Notes: a model not told the origin generated them from the sequence alone. Shown: positions 50,580 to 60,075, counted from the stretch's first letter. The stretch: 64,000 bases of DNA from Aphanothece saxicola GSE-SYN-MK-01-06B (GCA_019359745.1 JAHHGT010000003.1:62001-126000); one strand, 5' to 3'. A program made the numbers and translations.

Positions 50580-51485
50580 TCAGCGGTAGGCCGAATGCGG
50601 GATCGAACGCCGCTGGACGATGGCGTCCAACATGCCGACCGTCTCGAAGCAACGCCCGACCAGCTGGAAGAGCGGTAGCAGCAACCGGTCGAATCCCTTC
50701 AGATAGCTGTCTCCGAGCCGGCGCAGGTCGCTGCATTCCCGTCTCGTTCGCTGCTGCAGCACCCGCAGGATTGAGCCGATCGTCGGTCCGTTGGGGGCCT
50801 GCATCATGTCGGAATACCCGACGTTCCGGTGCACGTCGAAGAGGAAGGGCAGCCCGCCGATGGCGTGCAGCATGCGCGCCTCCGGATGGAAGAAGAAGCT
50901 GTGTCCGGCTTCAAGGAGGCGGCGATTGCGCAGGCGTGAGGAGAGAAAGGGCGTGATCGCCTCGGGGTAGGGAAAGGCCTCCAGGACCGCACGGCGATAC
51001 AGGGCACCGTTGTTGGAGACGAAGAAGGAGGCGGACGGTCTGCCGTAGTCGTCGAAGGCGCGGTGCAGCAGATTGAGGCAGCGGCGGTAGTGGGTCTGGT
51101 CGCCATACCAGGTCCGTCCACTCACCACATCCACGTCAGGTTGTTCGCGAAGCACCTGCACCAGGGTTCGCAGCCAGGCCGGATTCGGCAGGCAGTCGGC
51201 CTCAATCACGGCGACCAGTTCGCCGCGGCACTGGTGGACGCCGTAGTCCTTCAGCTTGGCCGACTGGGTCTGGTCAGTGAAGACCACCCGCGTGTGCGGG
51301 GCGATCTTGTCGAGGATGTCGGGGTCCTGGTCGGCGAACCGGCTGTTCTCCACCACGATCAATTCGAATGGCTCGTCGAAGTCCTGGGCTGCGAACGCCT
51401 TCAGCACTTCGATTTCGTCATGCCAGGTCTTCTGATCGGTCAGCTCGAAATCCGAGACGATGACCACGGAGATCGCGGGCTCCAT
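50580..51485 (-). CDS. family 2 glycosyltransferase
   Basis: The product is 301 residues from the ATG at 51485. It is a GT-A fold with SVVIVSDFELTDQ at the start (strand 1), the acidic segment VAVIEADCLPNPAWLRTLV (where DxD lies in the family; here E-A-D), SASFFVSNNGALYRRAV and HSFFFHPEARMLHAIGG. The helices at the end (about 240-295) lack a TM segment. It probably adds sugars to a cell-surface polymer. It stands between a palindrome and the subtilase gene. Confidence 0.75.
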   Translation of the reverse strand: MEPAISVVIVSDFELTDQKTWHDEIEVLKAFAAQDFDEPFELIVVENSRFADQDPDILDKIAPHTRVVFTDQTQSAKLKDYGVHQCRGELVAVIEADCLPNPAWLRTLVQVLREQPDVDVVSGRTWYGDQTHYRRCLNLLHRAFDDYGRPSASFFVSNNGALYRRAVLEAFPYPEAITPFLSSRLRNRRLLEAGHSFFFHPEARMLHAIGGLPFLFDVHRNVGYSDMMQAPNGPTIGSILRVLQQRTRRECSDLRRLGDSYLKGFDRLLLPLFQLVGRCFETVGMLDAIVQRRSIPHSAYR

Positions 51486-51614
51486 GGGGTCCGCTCCATT
51501 CACAGGATGGGCCGATCTTCTAGCAACCTTCCCACCGTTCTCGTGTCGGGACGCCAACATCCCAGGCCGTCTCTCCATGGGGCGAGAGGACGACGCGACA
51601 GGGTGGGGTCGCGT

Positions 51615-53603
51615 TCAGAAGCCCAGCTCCAGCCGCAGGCTGCGCAGGGTGCCCCGGTCGGCCCGGGCGGTGTCGGACACCTCGAGGGTCCAGGTGCCGC
51701 TGGGATCGGTGCCCTTCAACGCCGCCAGGGCGGGGGCATTCACGGCGTCGTAGGTGACCTTGAGGTTGTCGGTGCCGCCGCCGGCGCGGTCGTGCAGCAG
51801 CACGGGCGCGGCCCCCAGGGCGGCGGGCGGCAGCAGCCGGACCACCAGATCGCCGATGAAGGTGTGGTCCAGATCCACCGCCACCTTGATCGACTGCAAC
51901 GGGCCCGGGGCGGCCACCGGCAGGGTCAGGGTGGCGGTCTGGAAGTCGTTGATGGGCACGTCCTGCACCGCCTGGAACACCAGGGCCGCCGCCGGCTGGG
52001 GCGGGCGGGCCAGCTCCACCGCCTTGCGGGCGCTGACCCGCCCGTAGCCATAGAAGGGGCTGCGCCCGTTGGCGTCGTAGTTGCCGCCGGCGGTGTCGAT
52101 CCGCACGCAGGCCTGCCGCAGGATCTCCCGCACCTCGTCCCAGCGCAGGGCAGGGTTTCGCGCCAGCACCAGGGCCGCCACCCCGGCGACGCCGGGGCAG
52201 GCGCTGGAGGTGCCACCGAAGGAGTTGGTGTAGTGGCCCGCTGGGTCGCCCTTCTGGGGGCTGCCCTGGTTGTAGCCCAGCCCACCCGAGCGGTCGGTGG
52301 TCCAGATGCCGGGCGTGAGGGAGGGCCTGCCGTCGCTGCTGGGGAAGCTGCACCACACGGCCTTGCCGTAGTCGCTGTAGGCGCTGCGTTTCGAGAGGTC
52401 GTTGCAGGCCGCCACCGCGATCACCCGGGCATAGCTGGCGTAGCCGTCGTTATCGACGCTCTCGTTGCCGTTGCCGGCCGCGAACAGCACCACGCAGCCC
52501 TTGCCGCTGCGGCCCTGGGTGGTGGCGAAGTCGATCGCCAGGCGGGTGGAATCCGGCAGCGGCACCACCTGGCGGTGGGCGGGATCGTTCGGGTCCCACC
52601 AGGCGCCGTCCGGCGGACCCCAGCTGCAGGAGATCACATCGGCGCCGTTGCGGGCCGCCCAGACGAAGGCCTCCGCTTCCGCCTGGGAGCCCAGGCCGGA
52701 GGCCAGCCGGATCGGGATCAGCCGGGCGCCGGGGGCCACGCCTGTGGCACCGAACTGGCCGTTGGCGCAGGCCACCCCCGCACAGGCCGTGCCGTGGTCG
52801 TCGCCACGGCCGGGCCTTGGGTCGGCGCTCTGGCGGGTCACATCCCGCGGGGCGACGACCTTGCCGGAGGAGCGGAACTCCTCATGCTCGATGTCGAAGC
52901 CGTCATCCACCACCGCGATGATCGCCCCGGTGCCGTCGCTGAGGGCCCAGGCCGCTTCCACCTCCGCGTGGGCGTCGACGAGCCGGCCGTTGACGGCGGT
53001 GGCCTTGAGATGCCATTCGGGCGGGTAAGCCAGACGCCGCTGCCGGCTGGGGCTCACCAGTTCCGGGTGGCAGAGCGCCACGCTCGCTTCCCCCAGAAGG
53101 GTGCCGGCGATCTCGAAAACGCCGAGACCACTTTTGTCAGGAGCGGCCACGAAATAGGCGTTGCGCGCATAGCTGAGGGTGCGTTTGAGGCTGAGGCCGT
53201 GGCGCTGTAACAGCGCCTCACAGGCCTCGGGTTCCGCGTCATCGTCAAATTTGACGAACAGGTTCTCCGTGTAGACCACGGGTCGGCCCGTGCCATCCAC
53301 CAGCACACGGCCGGCGAAGTCAACCGCCGGTTCCGCCTTCAGCAGGCTGCGGGCGGTGTCGCGCAGCGCACTGTCGGCCTGGGGGGTTCTGGTGCTCAAC
53401 AGCTCAACCCCCGCTTCGCGGAAACGGGTGAGGGTCTCGAACTGATCGAGAATCCGGTGGGTCTCGGCGCTGACGGGCGACACCTCAAACGGCCGCGCCG
53501 GCATCACCGCCTGGCGACTGAGGGTCCGGACCACGAGGTGATTGTCGCTGACATCGAGCGCATAGGGGACACCATCTTTGCCGCCATAGCGAACCTGAAC
53601 CAT
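51615..53603 (-). CDS. subtilisin-family serine protease with P domain
   Basis: About 662 residues from the ATG at 53603. A TTG at 53654 would add 17 residues. After an N-terminal propeptide-like region (about 1-195) come the S8 catalytic motifs: AVVDDGFDIEHEE (Asp), GDDHGTACAGVACANG (His), an Asn box in SCSWGPPDG and FGGTSSACPGVAGVAAL (Ser). The C-terminal domain is a proprotein-convertase P domain (VDLDHTFIGDLVVRLLPPAA to SGTWTLEVSDTARADRGTLR). No signal peptide is evident. The divergent small gene at 53725 resembles its propeptide. Confidence 0.9.
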   Translation of the reverse strand: MVQVRYGGKDGVPYALDVSDNHLVVRTLSRQAVMPARPFEVSPVSAETHRILDQFETLTRFREAGVELLSTRTPQADSALRDTARSLLKAEPAVDFAGRVLVDGTGRPVVYTENLFVKFDDDAEPEACEALLQRHGLSLKRTLSYARNAYFVAAPDKSGLGVFEIAGTLLGEASVALCHPELVSPSRQRRLAYPPEWHLKATAVNGRLVDAHAEVEAAWALSDGTGAIIAVVDDGFDIEHEEFRSSGKVVAPRDVTRQSADPRPGRGDDHGTACAGVACANGQFGATGVAPGARLIPIRLASGLGSQAEAEAFVWAARNGADVISCSWGPPDGAWWDPNDPAHRQVVPLPDSTRLAIDFATTQGRSGKGCVVLFAAGNGNESVDNDGYASYARVIAVAACNDLSKRSAYSDYGKAVWCSFPSSDGRPSLTPGIWTTDRSGGLGYNQGSPQKGDPAGHYTNSFGGTSSACPGVAGVAALVLARNPALRWDEVREILRQACVRIDTAGGNYDANGRSPFYGYGRVSARKAVELARPPQPAAALVFQAVQDVPINDFQTATLTLPVAAPGPLQSIKVAVDLDHTFIGDLVVRLLPPAALGAAPVLLHDRAGGGTDNLKVTYDAVNAPALAALKGTDPSGTWTLEVSDTARADRGTLRSLRLELGF

Positions 53604-53724
53604 CGGTTTTGCAGCTGCGGCGGTCACTCTCCGCCGAGGGGCCTCTGAAGACAAGCCAACGGAACAGGACGTGATCTGACGTCACAGGCAGGGGCTAATC
53701 TATGCAACCTTGCGGGGCCGGGCG

Positions 53725-54228
53725 GTGAGCCAGGAGCAGGAGCTGGTGGCGGCCATGGTCGCCACTTTCCCCCGGCAGATCGCCGTGGACGGGCCGGGAT
53801 CAGTGCTCCTGGCCCAGAAGCCCGGCTGGTGCGCCGTGCATGGGGAGCCCCTGCCGCAGGCGAACGTCATCCTGCTGTTCGAGCCGGAGGCGATTGCCGT
53901 GCTGGCCGGTGCCCCGGCCGGACCCCTGGCCCCCGGCCAGGCCATCAGCCCGGTCTACGCCCAGGCGGGAAGCGACGAGCTGGCCGTTCCCACCGGAGCA
54001 CTCTTCCTGCGGTTCCGAGCGGGCGACCGTGCGAAGGACCACCGCGCCGCGCTGGCGCAGGCCGGCTGCCGCATCGCCAGCCTGCCCGACCATGCACCCG
54101 AGGCCGCCTGGTTGCGGGCCAGCAGCGGCAGCATCGCCGACGCCCTCGGCTGTCTGGGCAGGCTGCGGGACCTGCCGGGTGTGGAGAGCGTCGAGCCGCA
54201 ACTGCTGCGGCGCAGAGCGCTTCGGTAG
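53725..54228 (+). CDS. stand-alone subtilase-propeptide-like protein
   Basis: The product is 167 residues from a GTG at 53725. A TTG at 53710 would add 5. Its C-terminal half (ALFLRFRAGDRAKDHRAALA, then LPDHAPEAAWLRASSGSIAD and VESVEPQLLRRRALR) lines up by eye with the N-terminal region of the subtilase on the opposite strand (NLFVKFDDDAEPEACEALLQ, then YFVAAPDKSGLGVFEIAGTL and VALCHPELVSPSR). This suggests a free-standing propeptide or inhibitor for the protease, coded from the same divergent promoter. That is inferred from sequence and position, with no family name known to me. Confidence 0.6.
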   Translation: MSQEQELVAAMVATFPRQIAVDGPGSVLLAQKPGWCAVHGEPLPQANVILLFEPEAIAVLAGAPAGPLAPGQAISPVYAQAGSDELAVPTGALFLRFRAGDRAKDHRAALAQAGCRIASLPDHAPEAAWLRASSGSIADALGCLGRLRDLPGVESVEPQLLRRRALR

Positions 54229-54247
54229 CCGCCGAGGCCGGCAGCGT

Positions 54248-55894
54248 TCAGAGCGTCACCCCCATCGCCGCCAGCGACGCCTCCTCCACCCACACCGACA
54301 CCGAACCCCCCGGGCAGTGCCATTCCGCCCAGCCGTCGGCGTTGGTGGTGATCGGGACCTGGATGTGCCCGGTCAGGTCGCGGAAGGTGGTGTGGCGCTT
54401 GCCCACCTCCATCCACTTGTGGCCGGCGGGCCCGTCGCTCATCAGCACCGCCAGGGCCCCGGGGTGGCCCGGGGTGCCCAGGCGCGTCCAGCCGATGGTG
54501 TTGACGTGGTCGAGATAGTCGTACTGGGGGCCATAGGCGCAGTGGCTGCGGGCCAGCAGGAAACGGTCGATCAGGAAGCGGTGGCTGGGAAGAACGATCC
54601 GGTGCTGCTGGCCGTTCTTGCTGTCGCTGTAGTCGGCGCCGTAGTAATCGGCATGGAAGATGCAGGGATAGCCCTGGTCGCGCAGCAGGATCACGGCGTA
54701 GGCCAGGGGTTTGAACCAGGCCTCCACCACCGACTCCAGCGATTGCAGCGGCTGGGTGTCGTGGTTCTCCACCAGAGTCACCGCCAGCAGGGGCAGCTGC
54801 TGCATCAAGGTGCCATCGAGCAGGCGTCGCATGTCGTAGTTGCCGCCGCTGCGGCTGGCCTGGTGGAAGTTCATGTGCAGCGGCGCATCGAACAGGCTCA
54901 TGTGGCCGCCGGTGTTGGCTGCGTACCAGTGCAGGCTTTCAATGTTGTACGTCCAGTACTCGCCCACCACGAACAGATCGCGCTGGGCGTGTTCCTCCAG
55001 GCTGCTGATCCAGTCAAGGAAGAAATCGCTGGCGATGTGTTTGATGGCATCGAGCCGGAAGCCGTCGGCGCCCACGTGGTCGAGGGTCCACAGGCCCCAG
55101 TGCTTGAGCTCGCCGCGCACCTCGGGGTGGTTGATGTTGAGATCACTGCCCATCAGGTAGTCGTAGTTGCCCTTCTCCAGATCGACGTTGGCCTCGAAGC
55201 CGGCCCCCTGGGTGCGCCAGATGGCCTTGAAATCGGGATCCAGGCTGTTGTGATCGACGGCGTCGAAGTGGTACCAGTGCCACTGCATGGTCGAGTAATG
55301 GCCGCCGCGGCCATCGAAACGGAAACGGGTCCAGGCGCTGATCGTGCGCTCCTCCCCCAGGGGCCGGTTGCGGTCGGCGGGGTCGTAAGGGGTGGCCCGG
55401 TACTGCTCCTGCTCGTCGGCGTTGAGCTTGTGGTTGAACACCACATCGGCGTACACCTGCATCCCGGCGGCGTGGCAGGCCTCGATGGCTTCGAGATACT
55501 CCTGTTTGGTGCCGTACTTGGTGCGCACCGTGCCCTTCTGGTCAAATTCGCCCAGATCAAAGAGGTCGTAGGTGCCGTAGCCCACGTCCCACACGCTGCC
55601 GCCCTTGCCCGCCGGTGGCAGCCACAGGGCGGTGATGCCGGCCCTGGCCAGGGCAGGAGCCTCCTGGCGCAGCCGGCGCCAGTGGCCGCCGTCACCGTCG
55701 CTGTACCAGTGGAACCACTGCATCAAGGTGCCGTTGAATTCCGTCGGTGCCGCCAGCTTGCGGGCGCAGACCTCGGCTTCGTGGCTGGCCAGCCACGCCT
55801 TCAGCAGCGCCACCGACGCCGCGCCGGCGTCAAGGGACGGATCCCTCTGAACGGCGAGAACCTCCTGCTTGAGGGTGTCAAAGAGCGAGGCCAT
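54248..55894 (-). CDS. alpha-amylase, GH13 family
   Basis: The product is 548 residues with no signal peptide, so it is probably intracellular. The TIM-barrel motifs are VYADVVFNHKLNADE, GADGFRLDAIKHI (nucleophile Asp), FVVGEYWTYN (acid/base Glu) and VENHDTQPLQ (third Asp). It fits the GH13_5-like liquefying alpha-amylase group. It should cut glycogen or maltodextrins inside the cell, in glycogen turnover. Its 3' end lies close to the convergent propeptide-like gene. Confidence 0.92.
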   Translation of the reverse strand: MASLFDTLKQEVLAVQRDPSLDAGAASVALLKAWLASHEAEVCARKLAAPTEFNGTLMQWFHWYSDGDGGHWRRLRQEAPALARAGITALWLPPAGKGGSVWDVGYGTYDLFDLGEFDQKGTVRTKYGTKQEYLEAIEACHAAGMQVYADVVFNHKLNADEQEQYRATPYDPADRNRPLGEERTISAWTRFRFDGRGGHYSTMQWHWYHFDAVDHNSLDPDFKAIWRTQGAGFEANVDLEKGNYDYLMGSDLNINHPEVRGELKHWGLWTLDHVGADGFRLDAIKHIASDFFLDWISSLEEHAQRDLFVVGEYWTYNIESLHWYAANTGGHMSLFDAPLHMNFHQASRSGGNYDMRRLLDGTLMQQLPLLAVTLVENHDTQPLQSLESVVEAWFKPLAYAVILLRDQGYPCIFHADYYGADYSDSKNGQQHRIVLPSHRFLIDRFLLARSHCAYGPQYDYLDHVNTIGWTRLGTPGHPGALAVLMSDGPAGHKWMEVGKRHTTFRDLTGHIQVPITTNADGWAEWHCPGGSVSVWVEEASLAAMGVTL

Positions 55895-55956
55895 GGAGGC
55901 TGGCGGCGGCAGGACCCACCGCTAGCAGCGTTGGCCCGGAGTCGCTGTAGCGCCCC

Positions 55957-57132
55957 TCAGCGGATGTCGTAGCGGAGCCAGCGGCAGTCGATGCCGCCGT
56001 TGCTCACCGGCACCCGCCGGCTGGCCTTCATGCGCAGGGCCCCCGTGAGGGCGGGGTTGCCGCTCAGCAGCCACAGGGTCCAGCCGCTGCAGCGCTCCTT
56101 CAGCATCCGCCCCAGGTCGCCGTAGAGCGCCTCCAGGTCGTCGTCGCCGCCGAGCCGCTCGCCATAGGGCGGGTTGCACACCAGCACCCCGGGCGTTTCG
56201 GGGGGCAGGAAATCGCGAAAGTCCCCCTCCTGCAGGTCGACCCAGTCGGCCACGCCGGCCGCCGCCGCATTGCTGCGGGCCATGGCCAGCACGGCCGGAT
56301 CCCGCTCCATGCCCACGACCGGCGCCAGGGGTTCGCCGCCTGGGAGGCAGGAGCGGGCCATGGCGATGGCGGCAGCCCGCTCCCGCTGCCACAGGGGGGC
56401 ATCGAAATCGGGCCAGCGCTCCAGGCTGAAGGCGCGCTCCAGGCCCGGGGCACGGCCGAGGGCCCGACAGGCGGCCTCGATCAGCAGCGTGCCGGAGCCG
56501 CAGAAGGGATCGGCCAGGGCCACCGTGCCGTCCCAGCCGGTGTGGGCGATCAGGCCGGCGGCCAGGTTTTCCTTGAGCGGGGCCAGGCCCATGGCGGCCC
56601 GGTAACCGCGCCGGTGCAGGCTGGCGCCGCCGCCATCGAGGCTGAGCACCGCCTCGGGACCGCTGCCGCCCGGGCGCCCGGGGCTGAGGTGCAGGTGCAG
56701 CACCAGGTCGGCATCGTCCAGATCCACCGAGGAGCGGGACCCCCACACCTGGCGCTGCTGGTCGACCAGGGCGTTCTTCACCTGCAGGGCGCTGTAGTGG
56801 CTGTGGTTGAGGCCCGGCACGCTGCCGCTGGCCTCCACCCGGAAGCTCAGCTGGGGCGGCAGCCAGCGCTCCCAGTCGGCGGCCCGCTGCACGCCGTCGT
56901 AGAGCTCCTCGCGGCCGCGGCAGGGGAAGCGGGCCAGCTGGCGCAGGAAGCGGAACGGCAGCCGGGCCTGCAGATGCAGGCGGTAGAAGGTGGCCGGATC
57001 GGCCCGCAGGCCCACGGCGCGCCGCAGCGGGCGCACCTCGCTGGCCCCGAGGGCGGCCAGTTCGGCCGCCGCCGGTTCCTCCAGCCCAGGGGGAACCACA
57101 GCGATGACGTCGAAGCAGGAGGGGGTGGCCAT
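55957..57132 (-). CDS. THUMP-domain RNA methyltransferase, RlmL-like
   Basis: The product is 391 residues. It has an N-terminal ferredoxin-like region and THUMP domain (about 1-165), then a Rossmann methyltransferase with ADPFCGSGTLLIEAACRALG (about 215), VGMERDPAVLAMARSNAAAA and LVCNPPYGERLGG. The N-P-P-Y motif methylates exocyclic amines of nucleobases, most likely a guanosine in 23S rRNA. The tmRNA gene lies just upstream on the plus strand. Confidence 0.85.
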   Translation of the reverse strand: MATPSCFDVIAVVPPGLEEPAAAELAALGASEVRPLRRAVGLRADPATFYRLHLQARLPFRFLRQLARFPCRGREELYDGVQRAADWERWLPPQLSFRVEASGSVPGLNHSHYSALQVKNALVDQQRQVWGSRSSVDLDDADLVLHLHLSPGRPGGSGPEAVLSLDGGGASLHRRGYRAAMGLAPLKENLAAGLIAHTGWDGTVALADPFCGSGTLLIEAACRALGRAPGLERAFSLERWPDFDAPLWQRERAAAIAMARSCLPGGEPLAPVVGMERDPAVLAMARSNAAAAGVADWVDLQEGDFRDFLPPETPGVLVCNPPYGERLGGDDDLEALYGDLGRMLKERCSGWTLWLLSGNPALTGALRMKASRRVPVSNGGIDCRWLRYDIR

Positions 57133-57182
57133 CCACCCATGCTGCTGGCTGGCTGGCGGCCCGAAGGTGGCAAGATGAACAA

Positions 57183-57455
57183 GCTCGTCTTCGGACGAAC
57201 TAGGTGGTCCACACCAGTGTCTCGGACAGCGGTTCGATTCCGCTCAGCTCCATTCCCCCCGACTTGCCGGCTGCGGCCGCTTGTCATTCCGGGGCTGCAA
57301 TGGTTTCGACGGGGCATGAGGAGGGTGACTGAAGCCTGCTCGGTAAGAGCGAACCCGTAACAGCGAACAACATCGTTCGTTTCTCCCGTCAAGCCGCCCC
57401 CGTGGCTGCCTGACACTCTTAACGGAGACGGGGTGAGGTCAGCCTTGTCACCCAA
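57183..57455 (+). ncRNA. ssrA: two-piece (circularly permuted) tmRNA
   Basis: The order of parts is permuted. The acceptor piece comes first (about 57183-57252; T-arm GCGGTTCGATTCCGC, ending CAGCTCCA), then a removed spacer (57253-57290), then the coding piece starting GGGGCTGCAATGGTTTCGAC at 57291. GGGGCTG pairs with CAGCTCC across the two pieces. The messenger part encodes the tag ANNIVRFSRQAAPVAA. tmRNA rescues stalled ribosomes with SmpB. The exact ends of the two mature pieces were estimated. Confidence 0.92.
57363..57413 (+). other. tmRNA tag-peptide reading frame
   Basis: The resume codon GCG at 57363 opens a 16-codon frame (ANNIVRFSRQAAPVAA) closed by TGA at 57411-57413. The Ala-Ala ending marks tagged proteins for ClpXP-type proteases. 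The tag closely resembles those of marine Synechococcus. Confidence 0.9.
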
Positions 57456-57465
57456 ATGACCCATG

Positions 57466-57485
57466 GGGCCTGGAAGGGCCCTTTT
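57466..57485 (+). terminator. rho-independent-like terminator of ssrA
   Basis: GGGCC (57466-57470) pairs with GGCCC (57477-57481) around TGGAAG, followed by TTTT (57482-57485). It lies just beyond the tmRNA body and before the DUF2252 gene. Confidence 0.55.
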
Positions 57486-57541
57486 CAGTGGGCGGCCGCG
57501 GGGCTGTCAGCCTTGGTTGTGGCCACCTGCCGGGGATCCGA

Positions 57542-58834
57542 ATGACCAGCCAGCGCCCCGATCCCATCGCCGTCCTGCGGGAACAGGAAGCCCATCGGCT
57601 GCCGTGGCTGCTGCCGATCCGCCACGGGCGCATGGCCCAGAGCCCCTTGGCCTTCTTCCGCGGCGCCGCGGCCCAGATGGCCATCGACCTGGCCTGGCAG
57701 CCCCATTCGGGGGTGATGGTCCAGCTCTGTGGGGATGCCCACCTGATGAACTTCGGCTTCTATGCCTCCCCGGAGCGCACGCTGGTGTTCGGCATCAACG
57801 ACTTCGACGAGACCCTGCCGGGTCCCTACGAATGGGACCTCAAACGGCTCCTGGCCAGTGTGATGCTGGCGGCGGAGAGCCTCGGGATCGCCGCGGATGA
57901 CGCCCGCGCGATCGTGCGCCAGTGCGCCCGCCGCTACCGGCAGACGAACCGGGATCTGATCCAGCTCGGCCACCTCGACCTCTGGTACCACCGCGTCGAT
58001 GTGGCGGCCTACCGCGAGGGGGTGAAGCACAAACCCCTGCGGGAGTCGCTGGATGCCATCGCCGAGCAGGCCCAGCACAACGACAACCGCCGGGCGGCGC
58101 GCAAGCTCTGCCAGCGGGACGCCGAAGGCGTGCTCCGCTTCCGCCATGACCCGCCCCTGCTCTGGAGCCTGGAGTCGTTGGCTAGCCAGGGAGCCGACCC
58201 CAGCCAGTTGCGCCGGTCCGTGCAGCAGTCGATCGAGCACTACCGAGCCTCCCTGCGCCCGGAGATGCAGTGGCTGGTCGGGCGCTACAAGGTGCTCGAC
58301 TTCGCCCTCAAGACCGTGGGCGTTGGATCGGTGGGCACCCGCTGCGCCATCGCCCTGCTGCAGGGCCGCGATGACGACGACCTGCTGATCCTGCAAAGCA
58401 AGGAGGCGGGCGCGTCGGTGCTGGAGGCCCATCTGGGGCCGAGCACGGCGGGCTCGCCGGGCGAGCGGGTGGTGCGCGGCCAACGCTTGATCCAGACGGT
58501 GAGCGACAGTTTCCTGGGCTGGGTGGAGGCCTCCCCCGGGGGTGTGGCCAGCTACTGGCGTCAATTCCGCGACTGGAAGGCCATGGTGCAGCTGGAGGAC
58601 CTGGATCAGAACGCGCTCGCCGACTACGGCGCCCTGTGTGCGGCCGTGCTGGCCAAGGCCCATGCCCGTTCGGGAGACGGCGAGGCCATCGCCGCCCACC
58701 TGGAGGCCATGGGAGACCCCGATGACGCCCTGGCCGACTTCGCCGGGGCCTATGCCGACCAGAGCCGCGCCGATCACCAGCGTCTGGTGGCGGCGATCGC
58801 GGACGGTGAACTGGAGGCTCAGTCGCTGGTCTGA
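57542..58834 (+). CDS. DUF2252 family protein
   Basis: The product is 430 residues from the ATG at 57542. It has the DUF2252 pattern: PLAFFRGAAAQMAIDLA, then QLCGDAHLMNFGFYASPER and FGINDFDETLPGPYEWDLKR. This resembles the kinase-like APH fold with GDxHxxN and a metal-binding IxDFD. A phosphotransferase role is plausible but unproven. The last 16 bases overlap the convergent channel gene. Confidence 0.88.
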   Translation: MTSQRPDPIAVLREQEAHRLPWLLPIRHGRMAQSPLAFFRGAAAQMAIDLAWQPHSGVMVQLCGDAHLMNFGFYASPERTLVFGINDFDETLPGPYEWDLKRLLASVMLAAESLGIAADDARAIVRQCARRYRQTNRDLIQLGHLDLWYHRVDVAAYREGVKHKPLRESLDAIAEQAQHNDNRRAARKLCQRDAEGVLRFRHDPPLLWSLESLASQGADPSQLRRSVQQSIEHYRASLRPEMQWLVGRYKVLDFALKTVGVGSVGTRCAIALLQGRDDDDLLILQSKEAGASVLEAHLGPSTAGSPGERVVRGQRLIQTVSDSFLGWVEASPGGVASYWRQFRDWKAMVQLEDLDQNALADYGALCAAVLAKAHARSGDGEAIAAHLEAMGDPDDALADFAGAYADQSRADHQRLVAAIADGELEAQSLV

Positions 58835-60075
58835 TCAGCGCCTGGAGCGATCGGCTGGACGGGGGGGCGCTCGATCACGAGGTGGGGGTAGGGCAGCTCG
58901 ATGCCCAGGGCCTGGAACCGCTCCACGGCCGCCCGGACGACAGCGCTGCAGACGCTCCGGTTCTGGAACGGACTGGCAATCCAGAACTTCAGCACGTAGT
59001 CCGCCCCGCAGTCCCCCACCCCCTGCAGGTAGGCCTTCGGGGGCCGATGGGTCTCCACGCCCGGCACAGCGGTGGCGATCTCCTCCAGCAGGCCCAGGAT
59101 GGTGCCCACGGGTTGGCTGGCATCGACGCTCAGGGCGATCTGGGTGTGAAAGCGGGTGCGGCCGACGCCGAACTCCACCGTGCTGCTGTTGAAGAAGGTC
59201 TGGTTGGGGATCACGAGCTCGGCATTGTCCCGGTCGCGCCAGAGCCGCGTCGCCCGCAGGCCCAGGCGCCGCACTTCACAGAAGTCGCCATCGAGGGAGA
59301 CGATGTCCCCGGGGCGCAGGGAGCCTTCAAACAGCAGCCACAGACCGCTGACGAAATTGCCGAAGACCTCCTTGACCCCGAAACCGAGGCCCACCGACAG
59401 CCCCCCGGCGATGGCCAGCATGGCGGTGCTGTTGAAGCCGACCGTCTCCATCACGGCCACGGTGCCGAGCGTGATCACTGCGTAGCGCACCATCAACCCC
59501 ATGGCGCGCACACTCACCCGATCAAGCGCAAAGACCCGTTTCAGCAGCCAGGCCACCCCCAGCGAAGGCGGACCCGAGGAGACCATCAGCAGATAGAGGA
59601 CCACCACCAACCGCGTCAGGTCGCCGACATTGACATTCGCTCCCATCCACTGGCCCAGGGGGATCAGCGCCAGTTCGGCCCGGGTGTCCAGCAGATCGAT
59701 CAGCGACCACAGCAATCCACCGAACAGGAACGGGCGGATCAGCAGATAGCGCAGCGGCTGGATCTGATCGGCGGGCAGCCAGCCCTCGCTGCGGCGCAGC
59801 ACCAGCTCCGACAGCTGCAGGCTGGCCACGAAGCTGAGCAGCAGGACGGCCAGCGCCACCGGTTGCCGGGCGATGGCCAGCAGGCCGCAGCCCAGGCCTC
59901 CTCCCACCACCGTGCCGCCCAGCTCGCGCCACCAGATCGGGGCCGCGCCCGCGAACCGGCGGGTCACGAACCGACCGCCGACCACGACCAGGGCCACCAG
60001 GGCGAGCTGGAGGAGCACCTGGTACCGGCTCAGGAACGGCAACCAGCCCAGGATCTGGCCGAGCAGGTCGTTCAT
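58819..60075 (-). CDS. MscS-family mechanosensitive channel
   Basis: The product is 418 residues. Several N-terminal helices are followed by the MscS pore helix and channel domain: MLAIAGGLSVGLGFGVKEVF, GNFVSGLWLLFEGSLRPGDI, VRRLGLRATRLWRDRDNAEL and VIPNQTFFNSSTVEFG. It releases solutes when membrane tension rises in osmotic downshock. It overlaps the upstream solute-binding lipoprotein gene by 4 bases, so both are on one transcript. Confidence 0.88.
   Translation of the reverse strand: MNDLLGQILGWLPFLSRYQVLLQLALVALVVVGGRFVTRRFAGAAPIWWRELGGTVVGGGLGCGLLAIARQPVALAVLLLSFVASLQLSELVLRRSEGWLPADQIQPLRYLLIRPFLFGGLLWSLIDLLDTRAELALIPLGQWMGANVNVGDLTRLVVVLYLLMVSSGPPSLGVAWLLKRVFALDRVSVRAMGLMVRYAVITLGTVAVMETVGFNSTAMLAIAGGLSVGLGFGVKEVFGNFVSGLWLLFEGSLRPGDIVSLDGDFCEVRRLGLRATRLWRDRDNAELVIPNQTFFNSSTVEFGVGRTRFHTQIALSVDASQPVGTILGLLEEIATAVPGVETHRPPKAYLQGVGDCGADYVLKFWIASPFQNRSVCSAVVRAAVERFQALGIELPYPHLVIERPPVQPIAPGADQTSD

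Noticed and set aside
57253-57290. One-piece tmRNA with a simple order
   Set aside because: The acceptor-end sequence lies before the GGGGCTGCAATGG start, so the order is permuted.
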